This document shows, piece by piece, positions 1 to 8,568 of a stretch of DNA of 64,000 nucleotides (within the stretch, counting starts at the first letter, position 1; the number at the start of each line of letters is the position of its first letter). The notes beneath the pieces were generated by a model. That model was not told the DNA's origin, made no database searches, and saw only the letters and a list, made by a program, of their open reading frames with translations. This stretch comes from Magnetococcales bacterium (lineage in GTDB: Bacteria > Pseudomonadota > Magnetococcia > Magnetococcales > JADFWU01): assembly GCA_015234045.1 (NCBI GenBank), contig JADFWU010000003.1, positions 62,001 through 126,000 on the forward strand, given 5' to 3'. Made by a program: the position numbers and the translations under genes.

Positions 1-752
1 GGGCATTTGAGTGCATGTTCGATTACGCCTGAAAAATCATCCCCTTCAATAGTTTTAATGCCGGTCATACCCACTACTTTATAGCCGTACATACGGTCTT
101 GATAGGTGCTGTTTTTTTTAGGTGGTGCAATGCAATTGGTATTGACGATGGCAACGCCGGGCCATTTTTCAAACAGTGTGGTCTGATCATACCAAGCACC
201 ACCGATATTGCCTTTCAGGTGGCTATATTTTTTCAGTTCAGGATAACCATGGGCAGGCAACATCTCGGAGTGGGTGTAGATATTGATGCCTTTTCCATCG
301 GTGGCTTCCAGCAGTTTGGCCAGCATATCCAGATTGTGACCGGAGACCAGGATGCCTTTGCCTTCTGCACTGTTCTGCGAAACCGTGACCGGTGTGGGAA
401 TACCCATTGCACCGGTGTGTGCTTCACTGAGCAAATCCATTACTTCAACACCGGCTGAACCAATTTTCATCAGCTGGGCGATATGCTGATCAAAGTTGAA
501 GTTAACGTTGGTCATGGTGAAATAGAGAGTTTCAGAAATCACATCGTCAACGGATTGCGTATCCGCATTCAATTCACGTGCGTGTTCACGGTAGGCAGCC
601 AAACCTTTGAGGCCGAACACCATGATATCTTGAAGGCGTGCCAGATTTTCATCTTTGCCACAGGTGCCGAGTGTTTGACTCTTTGAGCCACAGCCTTCAG
701 GAGCGCTCATGGCGCATTGGTAGCAAAACATATTTTGTTCGTTGTTACTCAT
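1..752 (-). CDS. hcp: Hybrid-cluster protein (hydroxylamine reductase), 5' part only
   Basis: Seen: an open frame on the minus strand from ATG at 752 running off the window edge (250 full codons, C-terminus missing). The N-terminus MSNNEQNMFCYQC is followed by further cysteines (GCGSK, GTCGK), the four-cysteine motif that binds the N-terminal Fe-S cluster. Further in, a TNVNFNFDQ stretch, SGHNLDMLAKLLE, NIYTHSEMLPAHGYP and the NTNCIAPP segment (a ligand region of the hybrid Fe-S-O cluster) are typical of the family. Known: Hcp is a cytoplasmic enzyme of anaerobic nitrosative-stress defence, reducing NO and/or hydroxylamine, often under FNR/NsrR-type control. An FNR-like box lies 237 bp upstream. 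The family assignment is very secure; whether an Hcr reductase partner follows is outside the window. Confidence 0.95.
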   Translation of the reverse strand, partial: MSNNEQNMFCYQCAMSAPEGCGSKSQTLGTCGKDENLARLQDIMVFGLKGLAAYREHARELNADTQSVDDVISETLYFTMTNVNFNFDQHIAQLMKIGSAGVEVMDLLSEAHTGAMGIPTPVTVSQNSAEGKGILVSGHNLDMLAKLLEATDGKGINIYTHSEMLPAHGYPELKKYSHLKGNIGGAWYDQTTLFEKWPGVAIVNTNCIAPPKKNSTYQDRMYGYKVVGMTGIKTIEGDDFSGVIEHALKC

Positions 753-1040
753 TGATAATCCTCTCATTGAAATCGGCTAATGATTCACCGATTGGGGGGC
801 TGGTTAACTGTATAGTCACACCGTGAATTGCTGCTTGAAGGGATTCGCGGTGACTCATTGGATTGTTACCCTGTTTTTGTTGATGTGATGTAGACTGAGT
901 AACGCTGAAAACGTACTATTATCCGGTCATTGATAACGTCGTTTAGCGAAAGTGGTGTGGAGAGTAGCGGCTTGTCCAGAACAATGAATTGATTTGGATC
1001 AAGTTGTCATAAAGAAATATGTTTGAAGGAGAAATGGAGA
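753..1040. other. Divergent intergenic region hcp / NHL-repeat gene
   Basis: About 290 bp without a gene. Besides the FNR box at 989-1002 it contains an imperfect inverted repeat at about 820-852 (CACCG-t-GAAT against ATTC-g-CGGTG), which would fold in the hcp leader. A ribosome binding site AAGGAG at 1026-1031 serves the plus-strand gene. No other feature was recognised. Confidence 0.5.
989..1002. promoter_or_regulatory. Perfect FNR/CRP-family binding site
   Basis: TTGATTTGGATCAA matches the FNR consensus TTGAT-N4-ATCAA at every defined position. It lies between divergent hcp (minus) and the NHL-repeat gene (plus). On the minus strand a TACTCT (966-961) could be a -10 element, giving a start near 954 and placing the box centre at about -41.5, the class II activator position. 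For the plus-strand gene the box centre is only about 45 bp before the ATG, which leaves little room for activation. Inference: anaerobic activation of hcp with a roughly 200 nt leader. Confidence 0.7.
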
Positions 1041-2525
1041 ATGGACTCTTTGGGATCGGCTCAAGAAATCAATATTCCCAATCTAACGTGGTTTAATGTC
1101 TCTGATCCGCCGTGTTTGGATCGTTTGTCAGGTCATCTGGTTATTTTGAATTTTTGGAACTACAGTTCCATGACCAGTCTACATCTTCAGAATGAGTTAA
1201 AACGCATCGAACGGCGTTATCCTGATGAGGTCATCGTAATCAGCGTTCATTCACCCCGATTTTTGGTGGATAAGCGTGAGAAAAATCTCCGCGCTGCACT
1301 TGAACGCTATAGTATTACCTTTCCAGTAGCACAGGATGAGAATCTTGTTCTTTGGGAGCGTTACGGGATTAAGGATTGGCCTACGGTGGTAGTGATTTCA
1401 CCAAAGGGTGAGATACTATTCAAAGAGCTATGCGGGACTGATATCTCTGGATTGGACAAACGTATTCATACGTTTTTACAAGAAGCGAAAGCCCGTGGTG
1501 AGATGAGTTCTGAAAAACTCACGCTTTCTGCAACGGCAAAACCACCGGGCAATCTTTCTTATCCTACTCGAATCAAAGAGATGCCCTGTTTTACCAGCAA
1601 TCAAAAACGCTGGGCATTGGCAGATTCCGGGAATCATCAGATCGTAGTATTTGATGACGATGCTGATGAGATGGCACGATTTGGCTCAGGTCAAATCGGA
1701 ATGACCGATGGTGTGAAAGGTGTCGCCCGCTTTAATCAGCCTCAGGGATTGATTTGTTCTTCGCAAGAGATACTGGTTGCAGACACATTTAACCACGCCA
1801 TTCGCCGCATTGATCTCACCAAGGATGAAGTGTCAACCTTGGCTGGTAATGGACATTCAGGCAATGTTTTTCATCAGCAGGAGTCAACATCCCGTGCCAT
1901 GCTGGCCTCGGTGACCGATTTGGAACGTCTGGGAGATCGGGTCTTTTTCAGCAATGCCGGAACCCATCAAATCTGTGCATTGGATCTTGATTCCATGGAG
2001 GTTCGTCCACTGGCTGGATGTGGTATCAAGGGACTGAAAGATGGTCCGGGAACAGAAGCATATCTGGCCCAACCAGCTGGTTTGCATCTTGATGAAGCGG
2101 CTGGACGGCTCTATTTCACCGACTCTTCGACATCCGCTATCCGTTATATGACCTTGGAGCCACCCTATAATGTTACAACGCTAGTAGGACAGGGGCTCTA
2201 TAAATTTGGTTATGGTGGTGGTCCCTATGGGATGGCGTTAACACAACATCCAACCAGCGTTTTCATGTGTCCGATTAGTAAAAAACTCTGGGTGATGGAT
2301 AGTTACAACTCCATGGTCCGCTATCTGGACCTTGATATGGAAATGATGCTTGATCTGGGACGGGAAGGGGGCTGGAAATGTGCTGATCCGCACTGTGCGC
2401 CACTCTCCGAACCTATTGGTATGGTCGTGGATGAAGGTAACCGTATCCTGGTGGCTGACACGTTGAATCATCGGGTGGTTGAGTATTACATACCAAGGAA
2501 AATCCATTATACGTGGTACGAATAG
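1041..2525 (+). CDS. NHLRC2-like protein: thioredoxin-like domain plus NHL beta-propeller
   Basis: A 494-residue protein. The start is ATG 1041 because AAGGAG (1026-1031) is correctly spaced; an in-frame TTG at 1023 overlaps that site. Residues about 15-155 form a thioredoxin/TlpA-like fold (VILNFWNYSSMTSLH, then a YGIKDWPTVVVISPKGEI cis-Pro segment). Residues about 175-490 carry repeated NHL motifs (VADTFNHAIRRIDL, FSNAGTHQICALDL, VADTLNHRVVEYY), predicted to form a beta-propeller. This is the architecture of NHLRC2-type proteins. Oddity: the redox CxxC is absent; the active-site stretch reads WNYSSMTSLH (39-48), with Ser where homologues have Cys, so thiol-disulfide chemistry is unlikely. 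No signal peptide is visible, so it is probably cytoplasmic. It is divergent from hcp across the FNR box. Function is unknown. Confidence 0.8.
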   Translation: MDSLGSAQEINIPNLTWFNVSDPPCLDRLSGHLVILNFWNYSSMTSLHLQNELKRIERRYPDEVIVISVHSPRFLVDKREKNLRAALERYSITFPVAQDENLVLWERYGIKDWPTVVVISPKGEILFKELCGTDISGLDKRIHTFLQEAKARGEMSSEKLTLSATAKPPGNLSYPTRIKEMPCFTSNQKRWALADSGNHQIVVFDDDADEMARFGSGQIGMTDGVKGVARFNQPQGLICSSQEILVADTFNHAIRRIDLTKDEVSTLAGNGHSGNVFHQQESTSRAMLASVTDLERLGDRVFFSNAGTHQICALDLDSMEVRPLAGCGIKGLKDGPGTEAYLAQPAGLHLDEAAGRLYFTDSSTSAIRYMTLEPPYNVTTLVGQGLYKFGYGGGPYGMALTQHPTSVFMCPISKKLWVMDSYNSMVRYLDLDMEMMLDLGREGGWKCADPHCAPLSEPIGMVVDEGNRILVADTLNHRVVEYYIPRKIHYTWYE

Positions 2526-2704
2526 CCATCCTTCCCTGGTGATGTTTTGCTCTGATGATCTGCTTCGCATATCAAAAGCGGCGAAAAAACATCACCAGGG
2601 CTTCCGCTCAGGTTGTGATTTAGTGTCAAGTTTGGATCGAAATGACTATATAATGGGTAAGAGAAAGATGTGTGTAAGGCAATAAATAGGCAATAGATGC
2701 GGTT
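2526..2704. repeat. Intergenic region with a perfect 15-bp inverted repeat
   Basis: CCCTGGTGATGTTTT (2534-2548) is exactly complementary to AAAACATCACCAGGG (2586-2600) across a 37-base spacer, just after the NHL-gene stop. There is no U-tract after the right arm, so a simple intrinsic terminator is doubtful; it may be an mRNA 3' structure or the trace of a small palindromic element. The rest of the gap shows nothing recognisable. Confidence 0.6.
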
Positions 2705-5206
2705 ATGGATACTCAGAAAATTGGTAAAAATGAGGGCGTTGTTGGTTTAAAACCGTTCCGTTGTGGCGCTACTTGTCGATTGATGATCGGTTTAATTGGA
2801 TTGGCCATGCTGATTCTATTAGGCTATGGCGCAAGCCAGTTGATTGTCGGTGATGTATCTCAGAACCCTATCAGCTATCTCTCCATTACCCTGTTTGTCA
2901 CTCTGTTTGGCAGTGGTGTGCTCCTCTATTTTCTGTTCCATCGGCCTCAGTTGCGGGAAGTGATTGAAAATGAACAGATCCTTTCCAACAGTGCGCGATT
3001 AAATACACAGATGCGCGGTACGCATGATCCAGAACAGCTTTGTCAGGCTGCTTTGGATTTTCTGGCACCCAAACTTCACGCGCAGATCGGCGCTCTTTAT
3101 CTACTGAATGATGATGAACGCTCTCTTACTGTGGTTGCAGGTTATGGTATGGAACCGGGTTGGATAAAACAGGCTGATCTTTCTATCGGTGAAGGATTGA
3201 TCGGTCAGGTGGCGCGGGATAAAACCACACGCATGTTTCATGATTTGTCAGCGGATCAGGTATTGGTTCAAGCCGGGCCGCTTTCTTTGCATCCAAAAAG
3301 CATTTTGTTAGCTCCTTTGGTTCATGGTGAATTGGTTAAAGGGGTCATAATGCTTGGATCGATCCACGGCTTTGAGGATCTAAACCAGCGTTTTTTGGAT
3401 CGTGCATTCAGTTCAATTGCCATTGCGGTTGCGGGTGTCCGTTCTGCGCTACGTCACCAAGAACTGCTCAGTCAGACTGAAAAACAGAAAAACGAGCTGT
3501 CCAACCATCAACAAATGCTTCAGCACACCATCAAGGAACTGGAACAGGCCAGTCGGTACAAATCCCGATTTTTGGCCAGCATGTCTCATGAGTTGCGCTC
3601 ACCACTCAATAGTTTATTGATTTTATCTCAACTTCTGGAAGAGAACCGCGAGGGCAATCTGTCTGATAAACAGGTGGAGTTTGCCCAAACCATCCATTCA
3701 GCGGGAACGGATCTGCTTTCACTGATTGATGAAGTGTTGGATTTAGCACGAATCGAGGCGGGTAAGGTCCGTATCTATCTGGACCGGGTTAAGCTGAGTG
3801 AATTGGCGGATAGTCTGGATAGACTCTATCGCCATATCGCATTAAACAAAGGCATTGGGTTTCGGATTACGCTTAAAGGTGAGCTGCCCATCCATATCCA
3901 TAGTGACCGTCAACGGGTTGAACAGATATTAAAAAATCTACTCACCAATGCGATCAAGTTCACCGAGCAAGGTGCAGTGACCATGGATATCAGACCATGG
4001 ATTCCGCCGATTGAGCGTAAAGAACAGTTCAGCGCCGGTTCTCGTTGGATTGCTATTTCTGTAAAAGATACCGGTATTGGTATCCCGGAAGCACAGCAAA
4101 AGTTGATTTTTGAGCCCTTTAAGCAGGTGGATGATACCTCTACGAGAAAATATGGTGGAACCGGTTTAGGCTTGGCTATTTGTCAGGAGTTGAGCATCCT
4201 TCTGAAAGGTCAGATTGAACTGAGTAGTCGGGAAGGCGAGGGTAGTCGTTTTACCCTTTATCTGCCTTGGGAAGAGATGTCTGATGAAGAAGAGAGCCAG
4301 GAAGAGCAGGACAAGAAACAAGAGGATAAAAAGAAACTCACAGATACCGATGTAGAGTCTATTCGAGATGATCGGCGCAATATGCGTCCACATGACAAAG
4401 GTATCTTGATAGTCGGCAATGATCATGAGCAGGTCCGTCACCATCATGAAATCATTCAAAGCCGTGGTTTTGGTGTGGTGGTGGCGGGTGACTTGAGTTC
4501 TGCACTCTATCTTACCAACTATTTTCAGCCAATTGGTGTTGTGTTGGCAACAGCACTTCCGGGCGTGGACTCTAAAGGATTGATTGAAAAACTACGTCAA
4601 GCAATCGGTGGTGAGCGTGTATTGCCGGTATTTTTGCTCTCTTCCACCTCACTTCCAGCCATTGTTGGTAGTGATATCAAGGTGGTTAGTGCTGATGCAC
4701 CGAAAGAAGATGTTACAGCCCAGATTGAGGCATTTTTGGAGTTGGCGGTAACCAATCGAGTTAGTGATTCCAAAGAGGCGTTGACGAAAACAGTATCTGG
4801 CATATCTCAACCAAAAGAGGGACCGCATCAACTCAAGGGCCGTAAGATACTCATAGTTGAAGATGATTTGCGAAACATCTTTGCCATGACCAATCTGCTT
4901 GAAGGAGAGGGTGCAGAGGTGATTATGGCAAGAAATGGTTTGATTGGTTTGGAAAAACTCAAAGAGATTAAAGATATTGATATCGTTCTACTTGATATTA
5001 TGATGCCGGATATGGACGGCTATGAAGTGCTTCGTGAAATGCGGAGAGATCAGTCGTTACACGATATGCCGGTATTGGTTCTCACTGCAAAGGCGATGCA
5101 GGGCGAACGGAATCGCTGTTTGAAGGCTGGTGCGTCTGATTATCTGCCTAAACCTATTGATCCGCCAAAGCTTTTGGCTATGATTCACACTTGGCTGAAC
5201 CAATAG
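2705..5206 (+). CDS. Membrane hybrid sensor histidine kinase (GAF-HisKA-HATPase-pseudoREC-REC)
   Basis: 833 residues. Two transmembrane helices (about 25-48 and 58-78) with a very short loop between them argue against a large periplasmic sensor. A GAF domain follows (about 105-250), then a coiled coil and HisKA with the phospho-accepting His295 in ASMSHELRSP. The HATPase has the N box (NLLTNAIKF), G1 (DTGIGIP) and G2 (GGTGLGLAI). An acidic linker (about 522-540, DEEESQEEQDKKQEDKKK) leads to two receiver-like domains. The first (about 565-690) has VVLATALPGVD where the phospho-Asp should be, so it looks inactive. The second (about 715-833) is canonical (VEDD, VLLDIMMPDMDG, TAK). Input ligand and output partner are unknown. 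The ribosome binding site before 2705 is weak. The gene ends at a terminator shared with the convergent chemoreceptor. Confidence 0.9.
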   Translation: MDTQKIGKNEGVVGLKPFRCGATCRLMIGLIGLAMLILLGYGASQLIVGDVSQNPISYLSITLFVTLFGSGVLLYFLFHRPQLREVIENEQILSNSARLNTQMRGTHDPEQLCQAALDFLAPKLHAQIGALYLLNDDERSLTVVAGYGMEPGWIKQADLSIGEGLIGQVARDKTTRMFHDLSADQVLVQAGPLSLHPKSILLAPLVHGELVKGVIMLGSIHGFEDLNQRFLDRAFSSIAIAVAGVRSALRHQELLSQTEKQKNELSNHQQMLQHTIKELEQASRYKSRFLASMSHELRSPLNSLLILSQLLEENREGNLSDKQVEFAQTIHSAGTDLLSLIDEVLDLARIEAGKVRIYLDRVKLSELADSLDRLYRHIALNKGIGFRITLKGELPIHIHSDRQRVEQILKNLLTNAIKFTEQGAVTMDIRPWIPPIERKEQFSAGSRWIAISVKDTGIGIPEAQQKLIFEPFKQVDDTSTRKYGGTGLGLAICQELSILLKGQIELSSREGEGSRFTLYLPWEEMSDEEESQEEQDKKQEDKKKLTDTDVESIRDDRRNMRPHDKGILIVGNDHEQVRHHHEIIQSRGFGVVVAGDLSSALYLTNYFQPIGVVLATALPGVDSKGLIEKLRQAIGGERVLPVFLLSSTSLPAIVGSDIKVVSADAPKEDVTAQIEAFLELAVTNRVSDSKEALTKTVSGISQPKEGPHQLKGRKILIVEDDLRNIFAMTNLLEGEGAEVIMARNGLIGLEKLKEIKDIDIVLLDIMMPDMDGYEVLREMRRDQSLHDMPVLVLTAKAMQGERNRCLKAGASDYLPKPIDPPKLLAMIHTWLNQ

Positions 5207-5240
5207 CAGGCCATTTGACACGATCGGAAAATGGCCTGCT
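5205..5240. terminator. Bidirectional intrinsic terminator between convergent genes
   Basis: AGCAGGCCATTT (5205-5216) pairs perfectly with AAATGGCCTGCT (5229-5240) around a 12-base loop. The left arm overlaps the TAG stop of the plus-strand kinase. It lies before the 3' end of the minus-strand chemoreceptor (stop at 5266), so it probably ends both transcripts. Confidence 0.7.
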
Positions 5241-5265
5241 TGTTATCACTATCAGAGAAAGACTT

Positions 5266-6819
5266 TTATTGCTTCGATCGTGTGGCGGTTTGGAATGCAC
5301 CAACTGTTTCATGAAGTTCCTGCGCCATATTGGCCAAATCATCGGACATGCTGGCGATTTCTGAAGCAGATTTTGAACTCTCCTGCACAACCGCATCCAA
5401 CCGGCCAACGGATTCACTGATCTGTTTGGCGCTTTCGCTCTGTCCGCTGGATGATTCGCTGATCTGGCGTACCAATTGGAATGTGTTGTCAATTTCAGGC
5501 ACCAGATTGTCAAACACTTCCCGAGTGGATCTGGCCGCTTTTACGCTTTTTGCAGAAAGATGACCGATCTCTTCAGCCGCCTCTTGACTGCGTTCTGCCA
5601 GTTTGCGGACTTCCGCAGCAACCACGGCAAATCCTTTACCAGCCTCACCAGCACGGGCAGCCTCAATGGCTGCATTAAGAGCTAATAAATTGGTTTGACG
5701 GGCAATTTCTTGAATGATACCGGTTTTTTCAGCAATCTGTTCCATTGTTGACGCACTTTCAGCAATGATTTCACTACCGGATGTGGCACGTTCAGAGGCT
5801 TTACGGGATATTTTTTCTGTCTTCTGGGCATTTTCAGCACTTTCCCAGAGGTTCTTAATAATTACTTTCATGAAGCTTGCAACTTCTTCAGCAACACGGT
5901 GTGTATTGGTAGAGCCCTTTTCCAATTTTTGACGGATCTCAAGAAACGTATCCATATTGGCTAAAAGCCGGTCTGATTCAGTCTCAACAGCACCAATAGT
6001 GTTGGACAGATTTTCAGTCATGATATTTACATCACGCGAGATCATGCCTACTTCATCCAATTCACGGGCCGGCACATCAAGACGTTCCGTCAAGTTGCCT
6101 TGGGCGATGGTCTGAATGGCACCTTGTACCTTGGTTAGCTGTTTGGTCACCATAAAACGGAGGATCAAACCAAGCAGCCCAAGAAATCCAAGAACACTGA
6201 TCGCCAAAATGGTCATGGACCAAAAACGGGCCTCAGATACTTTGTTATTGATTTCATCAAGAGATACAGTCAGCTGAAAAATACCACGCACAGTGTGATC
6301 ATCACCGTGACACTCTTGGCAGGGCTTTTGGTTTTCCAGAGGAATTAAATAGGTCTCAAGTATCTGATCACTGTTGCTTTCTTCAGGATAAGCACTGGCC
6401 TTTAGAGTGGTTACCGCATCTTGAAACGCTTTTTGATTTGGTTCAAAGATTGGTTGAGGTTTGTTCGGTGTGGTTGGTGTCTCTTCTTCATCTTCTTCAT
6501 CTTCTTCAGAGGAGCGGAACGCCTCACTACCATCTGTTCTCAAGACTCTAAATGAAACCAAGCCCTCCACACCTTTGAGATTGTCTGCATAGGCGCGTGC
6601 GATATCCGAGTAACCTGCCAACATGATGGTTTGCAGACCTCGAATCATACTGTCAGCTGTTTTCCATTGGCTTTTATCGTTCTCTTCAAGCAGCGTGTCC
6701 TCCATATATTGCACAAATATCAGACCCATTGCCGTCAGACTGACAATGCCAACACTGCCTATGATAGCCAGAATTTTTAGCCCAACAGAACGACGTACTA
6801 CATTAAAAGCCCCTAACAT
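5266..6819 (-). CDS. Methyl-accepting chemotaxis protein with periplasmic c-type haem motif
   Basis: 517 residues. TM1 is at about 14-38 and TM2 at about 188-212, enclosing a periplasmic sensor of about 150 residues. It has a Glu/Asp run (about 105-113) and CQECH at 167-171, the CxxCH signature for covalent haem c. HAMP follows (about 213-265), then the signalling domain with a conserved hairpin tip ([20 protein letters not shown]). Known: DUF3365/Tll0287-like sensors with CxxCH in chemoreceptors bind haem c and act as redox or gas sensors. Inference: aerotaxis, redox-taxis or NO-taxis. Start at 6819 is supported by GGGGAG upstream. No C-terminal CheR pentapeptide is seen. A paralogue lies at 57198-59243. 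A CheX-like gene is just upstream on the same strand. Confidence 0.9.
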   Translation of the reverse strand: MLGAFNVVRRSVGLKILAIIGSVGIVSLTAMGLIFVQYMEDTLLEENDKSQWKTADSMIRGLQTIMLAGYSDIARAYADNLKGVEGLVSFRVLRTDGSEAFRSSEEDEEDEEETPTTPNKPQPIFEPNQKAFQDAVTTLKASAYPEESNSDQILETYLIPLENQKPCQECHGDDHTVRGIFQLTVSLDEINNKVSEARFWSMTILAISVLGFLGLLGLILRFMVTKQLTKVQGAIQTIAQGNLTERLDVPARELDEVGMISRDVNIMTENLSNTIGAVETESDRLLANMDTFLEIRQKLEKGSTNTHRVAEEVASFMKVIIKNLWESAENAQKTEKISRKASERATSGSEIIAESASTMEQIAEKTGIIQEIARQTNLLALNAAIEAARAGEAGKGFAVVAAEVRKLAERSQEAAEEIGHLSAKSVKAARSTREVFDNLVPEIDNTFQLVRQISESSSGQSESAKQISESVGRLDAVVQESSKSASEIASMSDDLANMAQELHETVGAFQTATRSKQ

Positions 6820-7119
6820 GGTTGATTCTGCTCCCCCACAGGATGTGTGCTTCTATATTAACTTTTTTGTTACCCCAAATTTATTTATACCCTGCTGACA
6901 CAGAAAATGCCCGTTTTTTTTATCAGTTTTCATTATAGCATTAAAGATTCAGTTATTCCTGATTCGCAACAGACTTGTGGTGACTGGGTGGTCACTGTTG
7001 TTGGTGTTGTTGGTATTGCTTGTAACTATTTGAAATAAAAGTATATTTATTGTATTGGATAAATAAAAAAATATTATTTAAGCATCAGTAAAATTGTCTC
7101 TGTTAAGAGCACTGAGGCG
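6820..7119. other. 300-bp intergenic region upstream of the haem chemoreceptor
   Basis: AT-rich DNA between the CheX-like gene and the chemoreceptor, both on the minus strand. The promoter of the chemoreceptor is expected here, but no convincing sigma-28 or sigma-70 pair could be picked. A short run of TGTTGGTGTTGT-like sequence at about 6990-7013 is low-complexity. Nothing else recognised. Confidence 0.3.
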
Positions 7120-7596
7120 TTAGTAATAGACATCCACAAAGAACTGATTCTTATCCGCAATGAAGTATTGACGCATCATATGTTCAGAAGTGGAGTAGTT
7201 CATGTTGATCCGGCTGTTAAGTAGAATTCGGGGTGTGGTTCTGCGGATTCTTTTCAGTAGTGAACCAGAAAGTTGAGACTTTACCGCGCCGCTAATCATG
7301 TTTGCCAATTCTGCCAGCGCATCTCTTACATTACTATTGAGTCGGTCATTGTATTGTTGTCCAAATGCATTGGCTAAACAGATAGCCATATTTGGTGGTG
7401 CGATCAGACAGAGACCACCATGAACATCTCCTTCAAAATCAATAGCAGCGGTAATGTGTTCACTTGGTATGATTTCAGGCGCATCGTTTGCCGTGGAGAT
7501 GGTCGGGCCAGGTTGAATGCCCATATAGGAGAAAAAGAGAGAAGATTCAATATCTGCCATCACAGCTATAATGGTACGACTCAGTTCCCGATGCAT
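7120..7596 (-). CDS. CheX-like chemotaxis phosphatase
   Basis: 158 residues, single domain. The fold pattern matches CheX/CheC: an N-terminal helix region, a central beta strand set (AIDFEGDVHGGLCLIAPP) and a long helix with ELANMISGAVKSQL. The E-x-x-N of ELAN corresponds to the catalytic Glu/Asn pair used by CheC/CheX/FliY enzymes to dephosphorylate CheY-P. The C-terminal strand pair is also present. Known: CheX-type phosphatases terminate the chemotaxis signal in bacteria lacking or supplementing CheZ. Inference: it acts on CheY or on one of the many stand-alone receivers. It lies upstream of the haem chemoreceptor on the same strand but 300 bp away, so co-transcription is uncertain. Confidence 0.72.
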   Translation of the reverse strand: MHRELSRTIIAVMADIESSLFFSYMGIQPGPTISTANDAPEIIPSEHITAAIDFEGDVHGGLCLIAPPNMAICLANAFGQQYNDRLNSNVRDALAELANMISGAVKSQLSGSLLKRIRRTTPRILLNSRINMNYSTSEHMMRQYFIADKNQFFVDVYY

Positions 7597-7890
7597 GACT
7601 TGTTTTCCTTGCTCTATTCTGAATTGGAAAGGGCATCAATTCTGCCTGATAACAACTCAAAATATGCGCCAATATCATGATTTATTTATCATTATTTGTT
7701 ATCTATCTGTTATTGTTAAGTTAATTGTTATAAAACATCATGATGGCAGATAAAAATAGAGTTGGGAAGGGGTGTGAAGAAATAGAAACAACTTTGTCAT
7801 TTGTGATGGATTGTTAATTAAAACAGTTTGTTATGTAGAATGTGAATTGCACACACTGTGAATATTTTCACACCTGTTTCAATTAATTTA

Positions 7891-7990
7891 GGCGTTACGC
7901 AGTTGAAATAGTTTGGTACTCGTCATTCCCGCTGAGTTGGGAGTTCAGTTTGGTTCCATGCTCCTTGAATTCCCGCTTCAGCGGGAATGG
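7891..7990 (+). repeat. Dispersed repeat, GGCGTTACGCAGTT-headed, copy 1
   Basis: Begins GGCGTTACGCAGTT (7891-7904), then CATTCCCGCTGA (7924-7935), whose exact complement TCAGCGGGAATG occurs at 7978-7989. Inside the right arm is a compact hairpin ATTCCCGC-TTCA-GCGGGAAT (7969-7988). The same 14-base head and a GTCATTCC-GC segment recur on the opposite strand at about 37478-37551, identifying a dispersed family. Probably a non-autonomous or REP-type element. Confidence 0.6.
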
Positions 7991-8130
7991 TGGTACACAC
8001 TTTGATGTTTGTTTCAACCGGCAATTGCTTAACTTTTATGGTGTTATAAGGGGGTTGGATCCGTCAGAAGGTCAGCTTGGTTAATTTTGTGTTCTGGTGT
8101 TCAAAACAGAAAAAAACGCTGGAAATAATG

Positions 8131-8328
8131 GATCCCCAGAGAATCCGGTCTAACTTCCCAGGCAGAAAGTCAATTTGGATCCATACTGGGGATCAGGGGG
8201 GGAGAAATTGATTAACAAATCGTACCGCAAAAAATAATAAGGTTGATCCCCAGAAAATCAGTTTGAACTTCCCAGGCAGAAAGTTCGTTTAGATCCATTC
8301 TGGGGATCGGGGGGGGAGAAATTGATTA
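8131..8328. repeat. Tandem pair of 84-bp units with inverted-repeat arms
   Basis: Unit 1 (8131-8214) and unit 2 (8245-8328) align without gaps. Each opens with GATCCCCAG, contains AACTTCCCAGGCAGAAAGT and a GGATCCAT/AGATCCAT, closes with CTGGGGATC, and ends in a run of 7-8 G followed by AGAAATTGATTA. The arms of each unit are exact inverted repeats, so each could form a cruciform or RNA hairpin. The spacer is 30 bp. They resemble palindromic intergenic repeats; no associated transposase is present. Confidence 0.7.
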
Positions 8329-8534
8329 AAAATTTCTCTACCTTTTCAGTGCAGTACGTTGGGGCGTTCTGCGCTGTGTAATGTTCTTATATACTACAAG
8401 AGACGCGCCAACATGGAATTTCTATGAAATTATATTTGTAACATGTTGTTTATATATTGTTTTATATGATCTGTTGTGAAGGTGTGATTGGTGTCTATAA
8501 GGGAAAATAGGGTGTGTAATTTCAAACATTTTTT

Positions 8535-8568
8535 TTGATTTTTATTGATTAATAACAATAAAAATCAA
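8535..8568. repeat. AT-rich inverted repeat
   Basis: TTGATTTTTATTG (8535-8547) is an exact inverted complement of CAATAAAAATCAA (8556-8568) with an 8-base loop. It lies about 250 bp upstream of the periplasmic protein gene and could be an operator or a weak bidirectional terminator. No match to a named regulator is claimed. Confidence 0.45.

Noticed and set aside
6478-6515. CTTCTTCATCTTC repeat tract
   Set aside because: Encodes the Glu/Asp-rich stretch of the haem chemoreceptor; codon-level low complexity rather than a regulatory repeat.
8131-8328. CRISPR-like direct repeat pair
   Set aside because: Only two units, 84 bp each with inverted arms and one spacer; no cas genes.
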